Origin: UBA6055 sp965203755
GTDB lineage: Bacteria; Chloroflexota; Anaerolineae; Aggregatilineales; Phototrophicaceae
Direction: 5' to 3'
Length of the DNA stretch: 64,000 bases
Assembly (NCBI GenBank): GCA_965203755.1
Contig: OZ241910.1
Coordinates: 682,001 to 746,000, forward strand
Positions 45,107 through 54,855 of this stretch are shown here, one piece after another. The position numbers and the translations under genes were made by a program. How positions within the stretch are numbered: position 1 is the stretch's first letter; each line of letters starts with the position of its first letter. The notes beneath the pieces were generated by a model. It had not been told where the DNA came from. It was given only the letters and a program-made list of their open reading frames with translations, and did no database searches.

Positions 45107-46117
45107 ATGAAATTGGACATGACCTTCCGACCCGGCGGCGATTTAAGTTTCGATGCCAAACAGATTCAACAGGCGGAAGCCTTGGGATTCGATGCGGCTT
45201 GGGCAGTCGAGGCGGCGCGCAATCCGTTTTTTCCGCTGACTTTGGCGGCCAAGATCACCAGCAATATCCGCATCGGGACACAAGCAGCAGCCGCATCGCC
45301 GCGCAGCCCGATGATCAGCGCGCAGATTGCCTGGGATTTAGCCAGGCAGACAGGCGGACGGTTTATACTTGGCCTGGGAACACAGATGCCCGGGTGCCAA
45401 TTGAGCGAAGAATGGACGGATCCGATTGGACGAATGCGCGAATACATTGAAAGCATACGCGCCATCCAGGACACTTTTCAAACCGGCACCCGCCTGCGAT
45501 ATCGCGGCAAATACTATCAATTCCGTTTGATGCTGCCTTTTTTCAATCCCGGTCCGATTGAGCATCCCGATATCCCGATTCACATCGCCGCGGTCAGCCC
45601 GAAGATGTGTCAGCTGGCTGGTGAAGTCTGTCAGGGCGCCCATGTTCCTGGCTTCCACACTGTTTCTTATCTCAAGGAAGTCATTCAGCCCCAGATTGAG
45701 CAAGGGTTAAGCCAAGCCGGGCGAAAACGAAGCGACTTTGCCCTGACGGCGCCGGTATTCGTCGTCACTGGGGAGACTCCCGCCGACCGACAAAAAGCCG
45801 AAAAAGAAGTCAAAGCACGGATTGCCTTTTACGCAAGCCAGCCGGCGCATCAAGCCGTGATGGCACATCATGGCTGGGATAATGTCCATATCAAGCTCCG
45901 TCAGATGGCAGGCAAGCAGGCATGGGAGGATATGCCGCCGGCCGTTTCCGACGAGATATTCAACGAGGTCGCCATTATTGCGGCGCCGGAGGAAGCGGCT
46001 GCAAAAATCCGACAGCGTTACGCCGGGCTGGTGGACCGCGTTGGTCTGGAGTGGCATGCGGACAAGCCAAGATTGATGGAAATGATGGCAAAAGAGCAGG
46101 CAGTGAATCAGACATAA
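45107..46117 (+). CDS. LLM-class F420-dependent oxidoreductase (TIGR03617-like), paralogue
   Basis: 336 residues, about 40% identical by eye to the preceding gene and colinear with it: FDAAWAVEAARNPFFPLTLA, RIGTQAAAASPRSPMISAQI, TGGRFILGLGTQMPGCQLSE and IHIAAVSPKMCQLAGEVCQG. The N-terminus is slightly different (LDMTFRPGGDLSF). The ATG at 45107 follows AAGGGG. Its stop lies ten bases inside the end of the convergent GNAT gene. Two adjacent paralogues of this family suggest two related substrates or a hetero-oligomer. F420 use is inferred from the subfamily. Confidence 0.85.
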   Translation: MKLDMTFRPGGDLSFDAKQIQQAEALGFDAAWAVEAARNPFFPLTLAAKITSNIRIGTQAAAASPRSPMISAQIAWDLARQTGGRFILGLGTQMPGCQLSEEWTDPIGRMREYIESIRAIQDTFQTGTRLRYRGKYYQFRLMLPFFNPGPIEHPDIPIHIAAVSPKMCQLAGEVCQGAHVPGFHTVSYLKEVIQPQIEQGLSQAGRKRSDFALTAPVFVVTGETPADRQKAEKEVKARIAFYASQPAHQAVMAHHGWDNVHIKLRQMAGKQAWEDMPPAVSDEIFNEVAIIAAPEEAAAKIRQRYAGLVDRVGLEWHADKPRLMEMMAKEQAVNQT

Positions 46118-46680
46118 AGTTCGGGCATGGGTTCTTCAACAACTTTATAGATGCTGAAGCCGCGCTTCTGATAATTGGCGAGGGCGTGAGGGCCGTCGAG
46201 ATTGCAGGTATGCAGCCAAACGCGGGCGGCGTTCATCTCCCAAGCGCGGGCGATGCCATAGCTTAACAGGTGCTTGCCGAGGCCGCGGCCCATATAATCG
46301 CGGCGCAGGCCAAAATACATAATCTCAACCGATTGATCTTCGTGCTGGAACAGTTCGACATAACCGCCGGGAGAACCGCTGACATACAAGACGTGAACCT
46401 GCGTGTTCTCGGAAGCCAGAACCTTCCGCAGTTCGGCATTGGGCATCACCAGGCGGTCTCGCCAAGCCCATTCCTCGCCAACCGATTGATAAAGAAATTT
46501 ATAGAAACCCAGATCGGGCATTTCCATCTTCACGATTTCAATATCCGCCGCCTGCACAAAGGCTGGGACAAAGCTGGATGGGCTGACCATTTCCAGGTAG
46601 GTTGTGACAAGCATTTCGGTTTTTTCCGCAGCAAGCACCATAAGGCATTCATCCTGATGTGACATCAGAAGCAGCTTCAT
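46108..46680 (-). CDS. GNAT-family N-acetyltransferase
   Basis: About 190 residues. The acetyl-CoA loop is RRDYMGRGLGKHLLSYGIAR (about 135-154), preceded by VEIMYFGL and followed by WEMNAARVWLHTCNLDGPHA and NYQKRGFSIYK, the usual ends of the GNAT fold. I start at ATG 46680 (MKLLLMSHQDE). Upstream codons to 46878 are open but lack domain similarity, and no start has a good ribosome-binding site. It converges with the LLM gene and is divergent from the pentapeptide-repeat gene. Acceptor unknown. Confidence 0.82.
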   Translation of the reverse strand: MKLLLMSHQDECLMVLAAEKTEMLVTTYLEMVSPSSFVPAFVQAADIEIVKMEMPDLGFYKFLYQSVGEEWAWRDRLVMPNAELRKVLASENTQVHVLYVSGSPGGYVELFQHEDQSVEIMYFGLRRDYMGRGLGKHLLSYGIARAWEMNAARVWLHTCNLDGPHALANYQKRGFSIYKVVEEPMPELYV

Positions 46681-46876
46681 GCTTATAGCATAACGAGAAC
46701 GGCGCCGATTCAGCATGGCATAAATCGACAAATTTACCCTTGTTGAGCTAAACAATGTCACCAAACAGGAATTGAAAATGGAGTTATGGACTGTATCGCG
46801 AGATGAAAAGAAACCTTGCCGCCGAAAACCGGCATCATTAAGATAAGGAATTGCCCGCCAGGCTAAGGTATTGTGC

Positions 46877-47479
46877 ATGTCGCTGTTATATCGCCTTCAG
46901 CAGTCTTTCCAAACCCGCCTGTACCGATTTATGCCGACAGAACAGTTGATTGCGCGGGTCGCCAAAAACAGCGGCGCGGCTATACAGCCCCTTCTGAACG
47001 TTCTCAAAGAACGGCAGGCATTCCAGAACGGCAGGTTGGAATCGGTAGACTGGTCATCATCGCAGCTGAACCGCGCGCTGCTTTCGTCTTGCAGATTGGC
47101 AAATGCCAGCTTTGTCCGGGCACAGCTGCAAGGCGCGTATTTAGCCTATTCTGACCTCCGTCATGCCAACTTTGAAGATGCCAATCTGACTGATGCCCAT
47201 CTGCGGGCGGCGAAACTTGCCGGGGCCAATTTGACCGCCAGCAAGCTGCAAGGCGCCAATTTTGCCAGAGCCGACCTGAACCGGGCGCGGCTGGTTGCCG
47301 CCGATTTGTCACAGGCAAACTTATGGCAAACTGATTTGCGCGGCGCCAATTTGACGAACGCCGTTATGACCGGCTGTCATGTAAGCGCTGTCAAAACGGA
47401 TTCATCCACCATCCTGCCCAATGGCAAAGCAAACAGCGCGGCTGTAGACTGGGCGGCATTCACTTCCAATCAGGATTAG
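46877..47479 (+). CDS. Pentapeptide-repeat protein
   Basis: A 200-residue protein. A helical N-terminal 65 residues are followed by about 20 pentapeptide repeats of the A(D/N)LXX type from about residue 70 to 175 (CRLANASFVRAQLQGAYLAY, DLRHANFEDANLTDAHLRAA, ANLTASKLQGANFARADLNR). These should form a right-handed quadrilateral beta-helix. Some relatives bind gyrase, but most have no known role and nothing here points to quinolone protection. The ATG at 46877 follows AAGG. Immediately upstream of etfBA but with a 73-base gap. Confidence 0.85.
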   Translation: MSLLYRLQQSFQTRLYRFMPTEQLIARVAKNSGAAIQPLLNVLKERQAFQNGRLESVDWSSSQLNRALLSSCRLANASFVRAQLQGAYLAYSDLRHANFEDANLTDAHLRAAKLAGANLTASKLQGANFARADLNRARLVAADLSQANLWQTDLRGANLTNAVMTGCHVSAVKTDSSTILPNGKANSAAVDWAAFTSNQD

Positions 47480-47552
47480 ATTTCGCAGAAGTTCGCCGGT
47501 ACAATAGACGCGAAAGTCTTGCTGACAGCATGGATTTTGGGGGGATAAGCTC

Positions 47553-48335
47553 TTGCATGTTGTTACCTTCACCCGCAGCACACCCGACACCGCCGCCAAA
47601 GTCTGGGTTGATGACAATGGCAATGTCACCTGGGGCGGTACAGCCACCGTCGTCAATCCTTGGGACGAATACTCACTGGAAGAAACGATTGCACAGGCTG
47701 AAAATGCGGCCGGCAAAGCGACTGTCATCGCCATTGGCGGTGAATTTCATAACGATGCCCTCAAGCACAGTATGTCTATGGGCATTCAAAACGCTATCCG
47801 CATCGAAGAGCATCGGGCCGACATCAGGGACAGCCTGGTATGGTCGGCGCTGGCGGCTGGCGCCATTCGCAAGTTAGGCGATGTCGAGTTGATTCTGTTT
47901 GGCAAAGAGAGCGTTGACGTCGGCACTGACCAGCACAGCTATCAGCTGGCTCGGCGGCTGGGCTGGACGATGCTTAGTTATGTCTCCAATATCCTTGAAG
48001 TCAACCGCGAAGCCGGCGCCATTAAAGTCGAAAAAATGCTGGAACAGGGCAAACAGCTGGTCTCTGCCAGACTGCCAGCCGTCGTTAGCGTGATGAAAGG
48101 CATTAACGAACCGCGCTATCCAAATTTTCTTGGCATTCGCAGAGCCGCCAAAGCACAGATCCCGGTTTGGTCGGCCAAGGACATGGATATTGAACCGCCG
48201 CCAGCGGCGACAGCTGTTCTCGCTTATAAAAATCTGCCGGCGCGGAAAATCGAAACCGAAATCATTGAAGGGCAGAGCATCGACGAAAAGGCGAATATCC
48301 TGGTGGAGCGCTTGTTTGAGGAGAAGGTGTTATGA
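47553..48335 (+). CDS. etfB: Electron transfer flavoprotein beta subunit
   Basis: A 260-residue ETF small subunit, which with EtfA carries electrons from acyl-CoA or other dehydrogenases to the quinone pool. Typical parts: VVTFTRSTPDTAAKVWVDDN, NPWDEYSLEETIAQAE (matching NPYDEyAlEEAl of the family), FGKESVDVGTDQHSYQLARR and GINEPRYPNFLGIRRAAKA. The start is TTG at 47553 after GGGGGGATAAG; there is no closer ATG, and the family start MxVV aligns there. Its stop overlaps the etfA start by four bases (ATGA), so the subunits are co-translated. The N-terminal motif is slightly unusual (VTFTRSTPDT instead of VCVKQVPDT). Confidence 0.92.
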   Translation: MHVVTFTRSTPDTAAKVWVDDNGNVTWGGTATVVNPWDEYSLEETIAQAENAAGKATVIAIGGEFHNDALKHSMSMGIQNAIRIEEHRADIRDSLVWSALAAGAIRKLGDVELILFGKESVDVGTDQHSYQLARRLGWTMLSYVSNILEVNREAGAIKVEKMLEQGKQLVSARLPAVVSVMKGINEPRYPNFLGIRRAAKAQIPVWSAKDMDIEPPPAATAVLAYKNLPARKIETEIIEGQSIDEKANILVERLFEEKVL

Positions 48336-49363
48336 GTGTCTTTGTTTGGATCGAAACATTCGAAGGTCAAGTCAACTCAAGCAGCCGGGAAGCCGCCGCG
48401 GCTGGCAAGAGCCTGGCGGACGCGTTCGGGACGGAGCTTGCGGCGCTTGTTTTTGGCAAAAATGCCGCCGCCATCGGGGCCGAGGTCGGGCAATACGGCG
48501 CCGCCAAGGCGATTGTATGTTCGGATAACAGTCTTTCGGTGTATCGCCCGGAGCCTTACGCGGCGCTGCTGACCCATCTTGTCAGGCAGCACAGCCCGAC
48601 TGCGGTCATCGCCGCGGCGAGCCATCGCGGGCGCGAACTGCTGGCAAACTCGGCTGCCGACACCTGCTCTGGATTGATTTCCGAGGTGATTGATTTGCGC
48701 GTTGAAGCTGGCGGCATCATCGCGACGCGCCCGGTCTATGCTGGCAAGGCGCTGATGGAAATGACATCAAACACGGCGACCACATTTGTGACTATTCGCG
48801 GCCGCGCTTTTCAAACTTTGCCTGCGGATGCCGCGGCTTCAGCAGAAGTCGCCGCAGCAGAAGCCGTCTTGGACAGCGGCAGCATCACCACCCAAATTGA
48901 AGGATTCAAGTCCGAAGCCGGCAAGGTCAGTTTGAGCGAGGCGGCGATTGTGGTCAGCGGCGGCCGCGGGATGGCGAACAATCCTCTGGCGGCCGCCGAC
49001 CTCAAGGGAGAGGCCGCTGGCATCTGGAAAGCCAAAGAGGGCTTCAAAAATACCTTGCAACCGCTTGCTGCGGTTCTTGGCGCTGCGATTGGCGCCAGCC
49101 GCGCCGCCGTTGATGCCGGCTATATTCCCTATGAGCATCAGGTCGGCCAAACCGGCAAAGTGGTCAGCCCTGATTTATACATCGCCTGCGGCATCAGCGG
49201 CGCCATCCAGCATCAAGCCGGCATGCGCGGCAGTAAAATTATCGTCGCCATCAACAAAGATGCCCAAGCCCCGATTTTCAAACTTGCCCGGTATGGCATC
49301 GTTGACGACCTTTATCGGGCTGTGCCGGCATTAACCAAAGCGCTGCGGAAAAAATTAAATTAG
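48332..49363 (+). CDS. etfA: Electron transfer flavoprotein alpha subunit
   Basis: A 343-residue ETF large subunit. The N-terminal domain (1-190) contains AAASHRGRELLANSAADTCS. The C-terminal FAD-binding domain contains VVSGGRGMANN, GAAIGASRAAVDAGYIPYEH, QVGQTGKVVSPDLYIACGIS, GAIQHQAGMRGSKIIVAINK and DAQAPIFKLARYGIVDDLYR, all conserved. It is a standard group I type ETF without the extra motifs of bifurcating forms that I can see. Translationally coupled to etfB. No dehydrogenase or ETF:quinone oxidoreductase gene is adjacent. Confidence 0.95.
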   Translation: MSVFVWIETFEGQVNSSSREAAAAGKSLADAFGTELAALVFGKNAAAIGAEVGQYGAAKAIVCSDNSLSVYRPEPYAALLTHLVRQHSPTAVIAAASHRGRELLANSAADTCSGLISEVIDLRVEAGGIIATRPVYAGKALMEMTSNTATTFVTIRGRAFQTLPADAAASAEVAAAEAVLDSGSITTQIEGFKSEAGKVSLSEAAIVVSGGRGMANNPLAAADLKGEAAGIWKAKEGFKNTLQPLAAVLGAAIGASRAAVDAGYIPYEHQVGQTGKVVSPDLYIACGISGAIQHQAGMRGSKIIVAINKDAQAPIFKLARYGIVDDLYRAVPALTKALRKKLN

Positions 49364-49556
49364 ACGGCAATGGGGCGCGAATCAGCGGCTCTTTTGTTCC
49401 AATTCACCACAATCCAATGTATGGTCATTATGATAATTCACCATAGCATATCCACAGGAAACCATTAGTCTGCAACTATGAGACCGATGCTTGAGACTTG
49501 ACTGAATCAGGCGGCATTCTCGCCCGGATACATTGACCTGACAGGCTCACAGATTT

Positions 49557-52457
49557 ATGGAACTTGCGCTGTTCACCGGTGTTCCATTCCTGCTGGCGCT
49601 GCTGCTGGCAGCCCCATGGATAAGGAAAACATTCCATCAGTCGGCACAGACTTTTCTGACGACCTTGGTTATGGCTGGGCTGTTTTTCGCTTTTTTGGGC
49701 TATGTTCCGCGGGTACAGGCGGAGCAGGTCATCTTGCAGACATTCGATTGGATTCCCTCGCTGGGCATCCGTCTGTCCTTTTATCTGGATGGCTTGTCTT
49801 TGATTTTCGCTCTCATTGTCACCGGCATCGGCGCCCTGATTTTTTTCTATGCAGGATATTATTTCGAAAACGACGCGGCGCACAACCGCTTCGCGGTGTG
49901 GCTGCTGGGCTTTGCCGGCGCTATGCTGGGCGTGGTCTTGTCGGGCAATCTGCTGATGATGTTCGTTGCCTGGGAACTGACGAGCGTTACCTCGTTCATG
50001 CTCATCAGCTTCACTGGGGATAAAATGGCGGCGGCGCGCGCGGGAGCATTCAAGGCGCTCTTCGTGACCGGCGGCGGCGCTTTGGCCCTGATTATCGGGC
50101 TGGCGATGCTAAGCGTGGCCGCCGGGCATATTTTATATCCTGATGCGGGAATCTACTTCGCTGCGGATTTTGATTCCATTCTCCAAGCCAAGACCCTGCA
50201 TCAGCATGAATGGTTTCCCGCATTTACGATTTTGATTGTGCTGGGCGGCTTGACCAAGAGCGCCCAATTCCCCTTCCATTTCTGGCTTCCGGGGGCCATG
50301 AGCGCCCCGACGCCAGCCAGCGCCTATCTGCACAGCGCGACGATGGTCAAGGCGGGCATCTTCCTGTTTCTTCGTCTGTCCCCTGTTATGTACCCAAATC
50401 CGCTTTGGTCAAGCCTGCTGCTCTCATTTGGTCTGCTGACGATGCTGATTGGCTCATACTTCGCTGTCAAACAGCGCGACCTCAAGGGTCTGCTGGCTTA
50501 TTCAACCGTCAGCAAGCTGGGTGCGATTGTCGCTATGATTGGCCTGCCGGGACAAAATGGACTGAAGGCGGCATTTCTCGGAATCATGGCGCACGCACTG
50601 TACAAGTCGGCATTATTCCTGGTCGCCGGCGCCATTGACCATGCCACCGGCACCCGAAACATCGACCGGCTGGGTGGACTGCGCCGGCAAATGCCTTGGA
50701 TGTTTATAGTCACAGTCATTTCGGGGCTGTCTATGGCGGGAGCGCCGTTTTTACTTGGATTTGTCGCCAAGGAGACCCTGCTTGACGCCATGCTTCAGTA
50801 CAGTCCGCCCTATACACTGCTGGTCATGGGCATCGTTCTTGCCAGTTCTGCACTGACGGCTTTGGCTGGATATATGCTCATTTACGACGTTTTCTGGAAA
50901 GCGCCCGATACAAAGGTGCATTTTCATTCCCCTCCGCCGCTCATTCGGCTAAGCCCTCTGTTACTGTCGTTCGGCTCCTTGACTTTGGGCTTTCTGGTTC
51001 AACCTGTGCTGGCGCCTCTGTTGGAGTTGGCGGTCCCCAAAGCATTTGAGCTTTATCTGTTTGAAGGCGTCAATGACATTTTTCGGATGAGCATGGGCAT
51101 TTTGGCTGCTGGCCTGTTTCTGTTTTGGTTCAGAAACGCTCTCATCAAGCGCATCACCTTTCCATTTTCCGCCCATTCAATTTATCAAGAGCTTATCAGC
51201 TATATCGAACGGGCCGGCGACGGCGTTCTTAGCACGCAATCCGGCTATGTTCGATATTATCTGGCGATCATCCTGGGCACGGTGTCGGCCGTGCTTATCG
51301 CCTCGGGGACACTCACTGCGGTTACGGCCGGCGAGCAGCTTTTCCCATCCGATTTGTCGGTAACGATTACCGACTTGGCAAAAATTTTCATGCTGTTTCT
51401 AACAGTGGTGGCGGGTCTGCTGACGATTACTGTCCGCGAACATGTCAAGGCAGCGATTGCTTATGGTGTGATCGGCTATACCATTGGCGTCATTTTTCTG
51501 ATTGAACATGCGCCCGATGTCGCCCTGGTGCAAATGCTGGTCGAGACGATGGCGACTGTTCTCATCATCATCATGCTTGGACGCATAAGCTCCGCCAACC
51601 GCCGAGAGGTCATCAACCGTATGTGGCGCGGGCGGCATCGATACAATTTTGGGCTGCTGCGAGACATAGGCATATCAATTGTCATTGGTTCGGCTGTGTT
51701 TGTCTTCGCGCTGATCGCGCTGCAAAATCGTCCCGAACGCAGCAGCATTGCCGCATGGCATCTGGAAAATACGGCCGCCGTCGGCACCGAGGATGTCGTT
51801 GGCGCTATCGTCGCCGACTTCCGCGGCACAGACACCCTGCTGGAGATCGCGGTATTCACCACAGCGGCTCTGGGCGTCTTAACCCTGCTGTCGCGCGGAC
51901 GGCAAGGCAGCAGCCCACTGGCGCCCCAGCTGGAGTCTGTCAAGCCATCACATGAATTCGATCTGCAGGCGGTTGCGGAAATACAAGACGCTACCCACCT
52001 GTCCACACCCTTTACGCGTTCGGTTTCATATATTGTCCTGCCGATTGCCATTCTGATTGGCATCGCACAGATCCTGTACGGCGGCCGTGGTCCTGGCGAT
52101 GGATTCACCGCCGGCGTCACTATCGGATTGGCGATATCTCTGTGGTATGTGGTCTTGGGTTATTTTGAAGCCAAACGGCAGCTGCCCTGGTTTCGTCCGG
52201 CGCAGATTGTGCGCCTCGGTTTGGTCATCGCCATTTTGAACGCGCTCTTGCCGCTGCCGCTTGGCAAAGGGTTTATGGGGCATATCGAATTTGACAAGGC
52301 TTTGGGCATTTATGACCTGGTTGGGTCGTTTGGGCTGCACGTTACATCGGCGCTGATTTTTGAGATCGCGATTGCCATCACAGTGATGGGTGGATTGGGC
52401 ATCATTATGGAAGCGATTGCCTATCCCAAAGAGGTGCAGACTTTTGCCGACGAGTAG
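49557..52457 (+). CDS. mrpA: Mrp antiporter subunit A with fused MrpB domain
   Basis: A 966-residue membrane protein. Residues 1-500 form the NuoL-like proton-pumping module (LDGLSLIFALIVTGIGALIF, VAWELTSVTSFMLISFTGDK, KSAQFPFHFWLPGAMSAPTP, SAYLHSATMVKAGIFLFL), holding the Glu and Lys residues of the ion path. Residues 570-760 form the NuoJ-like C-terminal part of MrpA, and about 815-955 an MrpB domain (IAQILYGGRGPGDGFTAGVT), so A and B are one protein. The Mrp complex exchanges Na+ or K+ for H+. ATG 49557 opens a six-gene operon with short gaps or overlaps. The ribosome-binding site is weak. Confidence 0.93.
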   Translation: MELALFTGVPFLLALLLAAPWIRKTFHQSAQTFLTTLVMAGLFFAFLGYVPRVQAEQVILQTFDWIPSLGIRLSFYLDGLSLIFALIVTGIGALIFFYAGYYFENDAAHNRFAVWLLGFAGAMLGVVLSGNLLMMFVAWELTSVTSFMLISFTGDKMAAARAGAFKALFVTGGGALALIIGLAMLSVAAGHILYPDAGIYFAADFDSILQAKTLHQHEWFPAFTILIVLGGLTKSAQFPFHFWLPGAMSAPTPASAYLHSATMVKAGIFLFLRLSPVMYPNPLWSSLLLSFGLLTMLIGSYFAVKQRDLKGLLAYSTVSKLGAIVAMIGLPGQNGLKAAFLGIMAHALYKSALFLVAGAIDHATGTRNIDRLGGLRRQMPWMFIVTVISGLSMAGAPFLLGFVAKETLLDAMLQYSPPYTLLVMGIVLASSALTALAGYMLIYDVFWKAPDTKVHFHSPPPLIRLSPLLLSFGSLTLGFLVQPVLAPLLELAVPKAFELYLFEGVNDIFRMSMGILAAGLFLFWFRNALIKRITFPFSAHSIYQELISYIERAGDGVLSTQSGYVRYYLAIILGTVSAVLIASGTLTAVTAGEQLFPSDLSVTITDLAKIFMLFLTVVAGLLTITVREHVKAAIAYGVIGYTIGVIFLIEHAPDVALVQMLVETMATVLIIIMLGRISSANRREVINRMWRGRHRYNFGLLRDIGISIVIGSAVFVFALIALQNRPERSSIAAWHLENTAAVGTEDVVGAIVADFRGTDTLLEIAVFTTAALGVLTLLSRGRQGSSPLAPQLESVKPSHEFDLQAVAEIQDATHLSTPFTRSVSYIVLPIAILIGIAQILYGGRGPGDGFTAGVTIGLAISLWYVVLGYFEAKRQLPWFRPAQIVRLGLVIAILNALLPLPLGKGFMGHIEFDKALGIYDLVGSFGLHVTSALIFEIAIAITVMGGLGIIMEAIAYPKEVQTFADE

Positions 52458-52470
52458 AAAGTGACTTGAA

Positions 52471-52815
52471 ATGATTGAATTCATGTTTGCGATGGCGATT
52501 GGGATTTTGTTTGGCATCGGCGTGTTTCAGTTATTGAGACGCGACCTGATCAAGGTGGCAATCGGATTCGCCCTCCTGTTTTCGGCCATCAATTTGTTTT
52601 TTGTCGCTGTCGGCGCCTTTGAAGGCGACTTCGCCCCCTATGTCAGCAATGTTGAAGCGGGAAGGCCTACCAGCGATCCCTTGATTCAAGCCCTGATCCT
52701 GACAGCCATCGTGGTGAGCTTTGGAAGTTTTTCGCTCGTCTTGGGATTGATCAATATCATCTCGCGCCGTTATGACACAGTGGACTCCAACGAAGTCAAT
52801 CATCTGAAACACTAG
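52471..52815 (+). CDS. mrpC: Mrp antiporter subunit C
   Basis: A 114-residue NuoK-like subunit with three helices: MFAMAIGILFGIGVFQLLRR, KVAIGFALLFSAINLFFVAV and LIQALILTAIVVSFGSFSLV. The conserved DPLxQALILTAIVI motif is present as DPLIQALILTAIVV. It starts 13 bases after mrpA. The membrane Mrp C subunit lies between A and D in the complex. Confidence 0.95.
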   Translation: MIEFMFAMAIGILFGIGVFQLLRRDLIKVAIGFALLFSAINLFFVAVGAFEGDFAPYVSNVEAGRPTSDPLIQALILTAIVVSFGSFSLVLGLINIISRRYDTVDSNEVNHLKH

Positions 52816-52834
52816 GAAACAGCGACCGACACCG

Positions 52835-54343
52835 ATGGAAAATAACGTCTTTCTTCTCGGCACCCTGGCGACGCCTCTGGTTGGATCCATTGCCGCCTTG
52901 CTATTTGCCAAATTGAACCGCATTCAGCGCTATATCGGCGTCTTGACCAGCCTCATCGCCTGGCTTTCCAGCACGGTCCTGCTGGTGCAGATTCATGCTA
53001 TGGGCGTGCAAACTTATGAATTGGGAAACTGGAGGCCGCCTTATGGAATCGTGCTGGTCGCCGACGCCTTGGGCGGCCTCTTCGCTTTTATGGTGACGAC
53101 CATCATGGTCGGCGGGCTGCTCTATACCTTGAACAGCCGCGACAAGTGCATGACCTATCCGGCCTTTGTGCCGCTGTTTTTACTGATGGAAGTCGGGCTG
53201 GCGGGCGCTATGCTGACCGGCGATTTGTTCACCCTGTTTGTCTTTATGGAATTGATGGTGCTGGCTTCGGTGTCCCTGACGGCAATATCGGACGATCAAT
53301 ATGGACTCGAAGCCGCCCTGAAGTATATCCTGATTAGCTCAATGGGAACGCTCTTTTTATTGTTGGGCATCGCCGCCATGTACGCAGCGCTGGGCACGCT
53401 CAACATGGCTGATATGGCGCAGATCCTGCTGACCGGTGAACGGCCTTTTCTGGCGCCGGCATCGGCGCTCATGCTTCTATGCGCCTTTTTGCTCAAGAGC
53501 GCCGTTTTCCCCTTTCATTTCTGGCAGCCCGACTTTCATACGACCGCTCCAACCCCGGTCAGCGCCATGCTTTCTTCGATTGTGGTTAAAGTTGGTGTCT
53601 ACGGGATTATCCGTCTAGTGACCCTGCTGTTTATTGTCGAAGCCCCTCTGCTTGAACGCTGGCTGGGGCTGCTGGGCATCATCGGCATCCTGTTTGGCAG
53701 CTTGGGCGCCCTGCGAACCTACAATGCCAAACGTATGCTGGCCTACTCGACATTCGCACAGATTGGCTTTATCCTGGTTGGCATCGGCTGGGGAGAGCCG
53801 CTCGCGCTGGTCGGCGCGATTGTTTATGCTTTTAATCACGCTTTTATCAAGTCGTCCCTGCTCATGCTTATCGGAGTCGTCGCCAGTCATACCAAGGTCA
53901 AGACAGCCAACTTTGCCGACATTAACGGGATTGGCAAAAAGCTGCCGGCGCTCACCGGCTGGCTGGTTCTGGCAGGCGGTTTGTCGCTGGCGGGCATGCC
54001 GCCGATGAATGGTTTCATCAGCAAACTGGCTTTGATTCAAGGGGGGATTCATAAACAGGACTGGTTCAACCTGCTTCTTATGGTTGGCGCCAGCATCCTG
54101 ACGCTGATGTATATGATTCGCGCCTGGCAAAGCATCTTCCAGCAAGCGCCGCTGGCAAGCACCACCGAAACCAAAGACGGCGGGGACAGCCTGCTGGCGC
54201 CTTTTTTGCTGGTTGCCGCCAGCCTGCTGCTGGGGATCGTATTCGCCGAACCCCTGGTGCTGCTTGTCACAGAAACCGTCCGTCAGCTTGGCGACCCAAA
54301 CATTTATATCTCGGCGGTTAATCTGCTGTCGAAAGGCGCTTGA
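52835..54343 (+). CDS. mrpD: Mrp antiporter subunit D
   Basis: A 502-residue NuoM/N-like antiporter subunit with about 14 helices. Conserved features: LFTLFVFMELMVLASVSLTA (with the functional Glu), KSAVFPFHFWQPDFHTTAPT, PVSAMLSSIVVKVGVYGIIR and the Lys-bearing HAFIKSSLLMLIGVVASHT. The second proton-pump-like unit of the complex. It lies 19 bases after mrpC, with AGGAAACAG upstream of ATG 52835. Confidence 0.95.
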   Translation: MENNVFLLGTLATPLVGSIAALLFAKLNRIQRYIGVLTSLIAWLSSTVLLVQIHAMGVQTYELGNWRPPYGIVLVADALGGLFAFMVTTIMVGGLLYTLNSRDKCMTYPAFVPLFLLMEVGLAGAMLTGDLFTLFVFMELMVLASVSLTAISDDQYGLEAALKYILISSMGTLFLLLGIAAMYAALGTLNMADMAQILLTGERPFLAPASALMLLCAFLLKSAVFPFHFWQPDFHTTAPTPVSAMLSSIVVKVGVYGIIRLVTLLFIVEAPLLERWLGLLGIIGILFGSLGALRTYNAKRMLAYSTFAQIGFILVGIGWGEPLALVGAIVYAFNHAFIKSSLLMLIGVVASHTKVKTANFADINGIGKKLPALTGWLVLAGGLSLAGMPPMNGFISKLALIQGGIHKQDWFNLLLMVGASILTLMYMIRAWQSIFQQAPLASTTETKDGGDSLLAPFLLVAASLLLGIVFAEPLVLLVTETVRQLGDPNIYISAVNLLSKGA

Positions 54344-54345
54344 GT

Positions 54346-54855
54346 ATGTTGATGAAACGGCTGATCCTGTCGCTGCCTTTGGCAATCGGCTGGACAATTT
54401 ATACTGCCCAGCCCACCATTGGCAATTTTCTGCTCGGCTATTTGTTTAGCCTGGTTGTGCTGGTCGCAACCGGTGTTCGCGGGGACAGTTTCAACCTGCG
54501 GAATGCCCCCAAACAGCTATTCAATTTGATTGTCTATATCTTTTTCCTGGCTTATGCGGTTTTGGTTTCGGGGCTTCAGGTTGCGCGATTGATCCTAAGC
54601 CCAAGCCTTCCCATCGACCCGGGGCTGTCTGCTGTCAACACGCAAGACGTTACCGAAAACTCGGTCGTCTCCGCTGTGAGCGCCCATGGCATCACGATTA
54701 CGCCCGGTGAACTGGTGGTAGACTTTGAGGAAACGGCTGAAGAGGGCGTGCTTATGATTATACACAGCTTGAACATCACAAAATCGGCGCAAAATCTGGA
54801 CAGTGATCAAACCATTCGGCTAAGACGAATCAAAGGGATACTCGGTCATGATTGA
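54346..54855 (+). CDS. mrpE: Mrp antiporter subunit E
   Basis: A 169-residue subunit: two N-terminal helices (SLPLAIGWTIYTAQPTIGNF, LLGYLFSLVVLVATGVRG), a third (LFNLIVYIFFLAYAVLVSGL) and a soluble C-terminal domain of the MnhE type (ENSVVSAVSAHGITITPGEL). ATG 54346 is two bases after the mrpD stop; the upstream TTG at 54340 or ATG 54352 are other choices. The stop overlaps mrpF by eight bases. Confidence 0.9.
   Translation: MLMKRLILSLPLAIGWTIYTAQPTIGNFLLGYLFSLVVLVATGVRGDSFNLRNAPKQLFNLIVYIFFLAYAVLVSGLQVARLILSPSLPIDPGLSAVNTQDVTENSVVSAVSAHGITITPGELVVDFEETAEEGVLMIIHSLNITKSAQNLDSDQTIRLRRIKGILGHD

Noticed and set aside
49364..49556. Possible small RNA or leader before the Mrp operon.
   Set aside because: 194 bases with no stable stem, riboswitch core or coding frame that I could support; only a weak ribosome-binding site.
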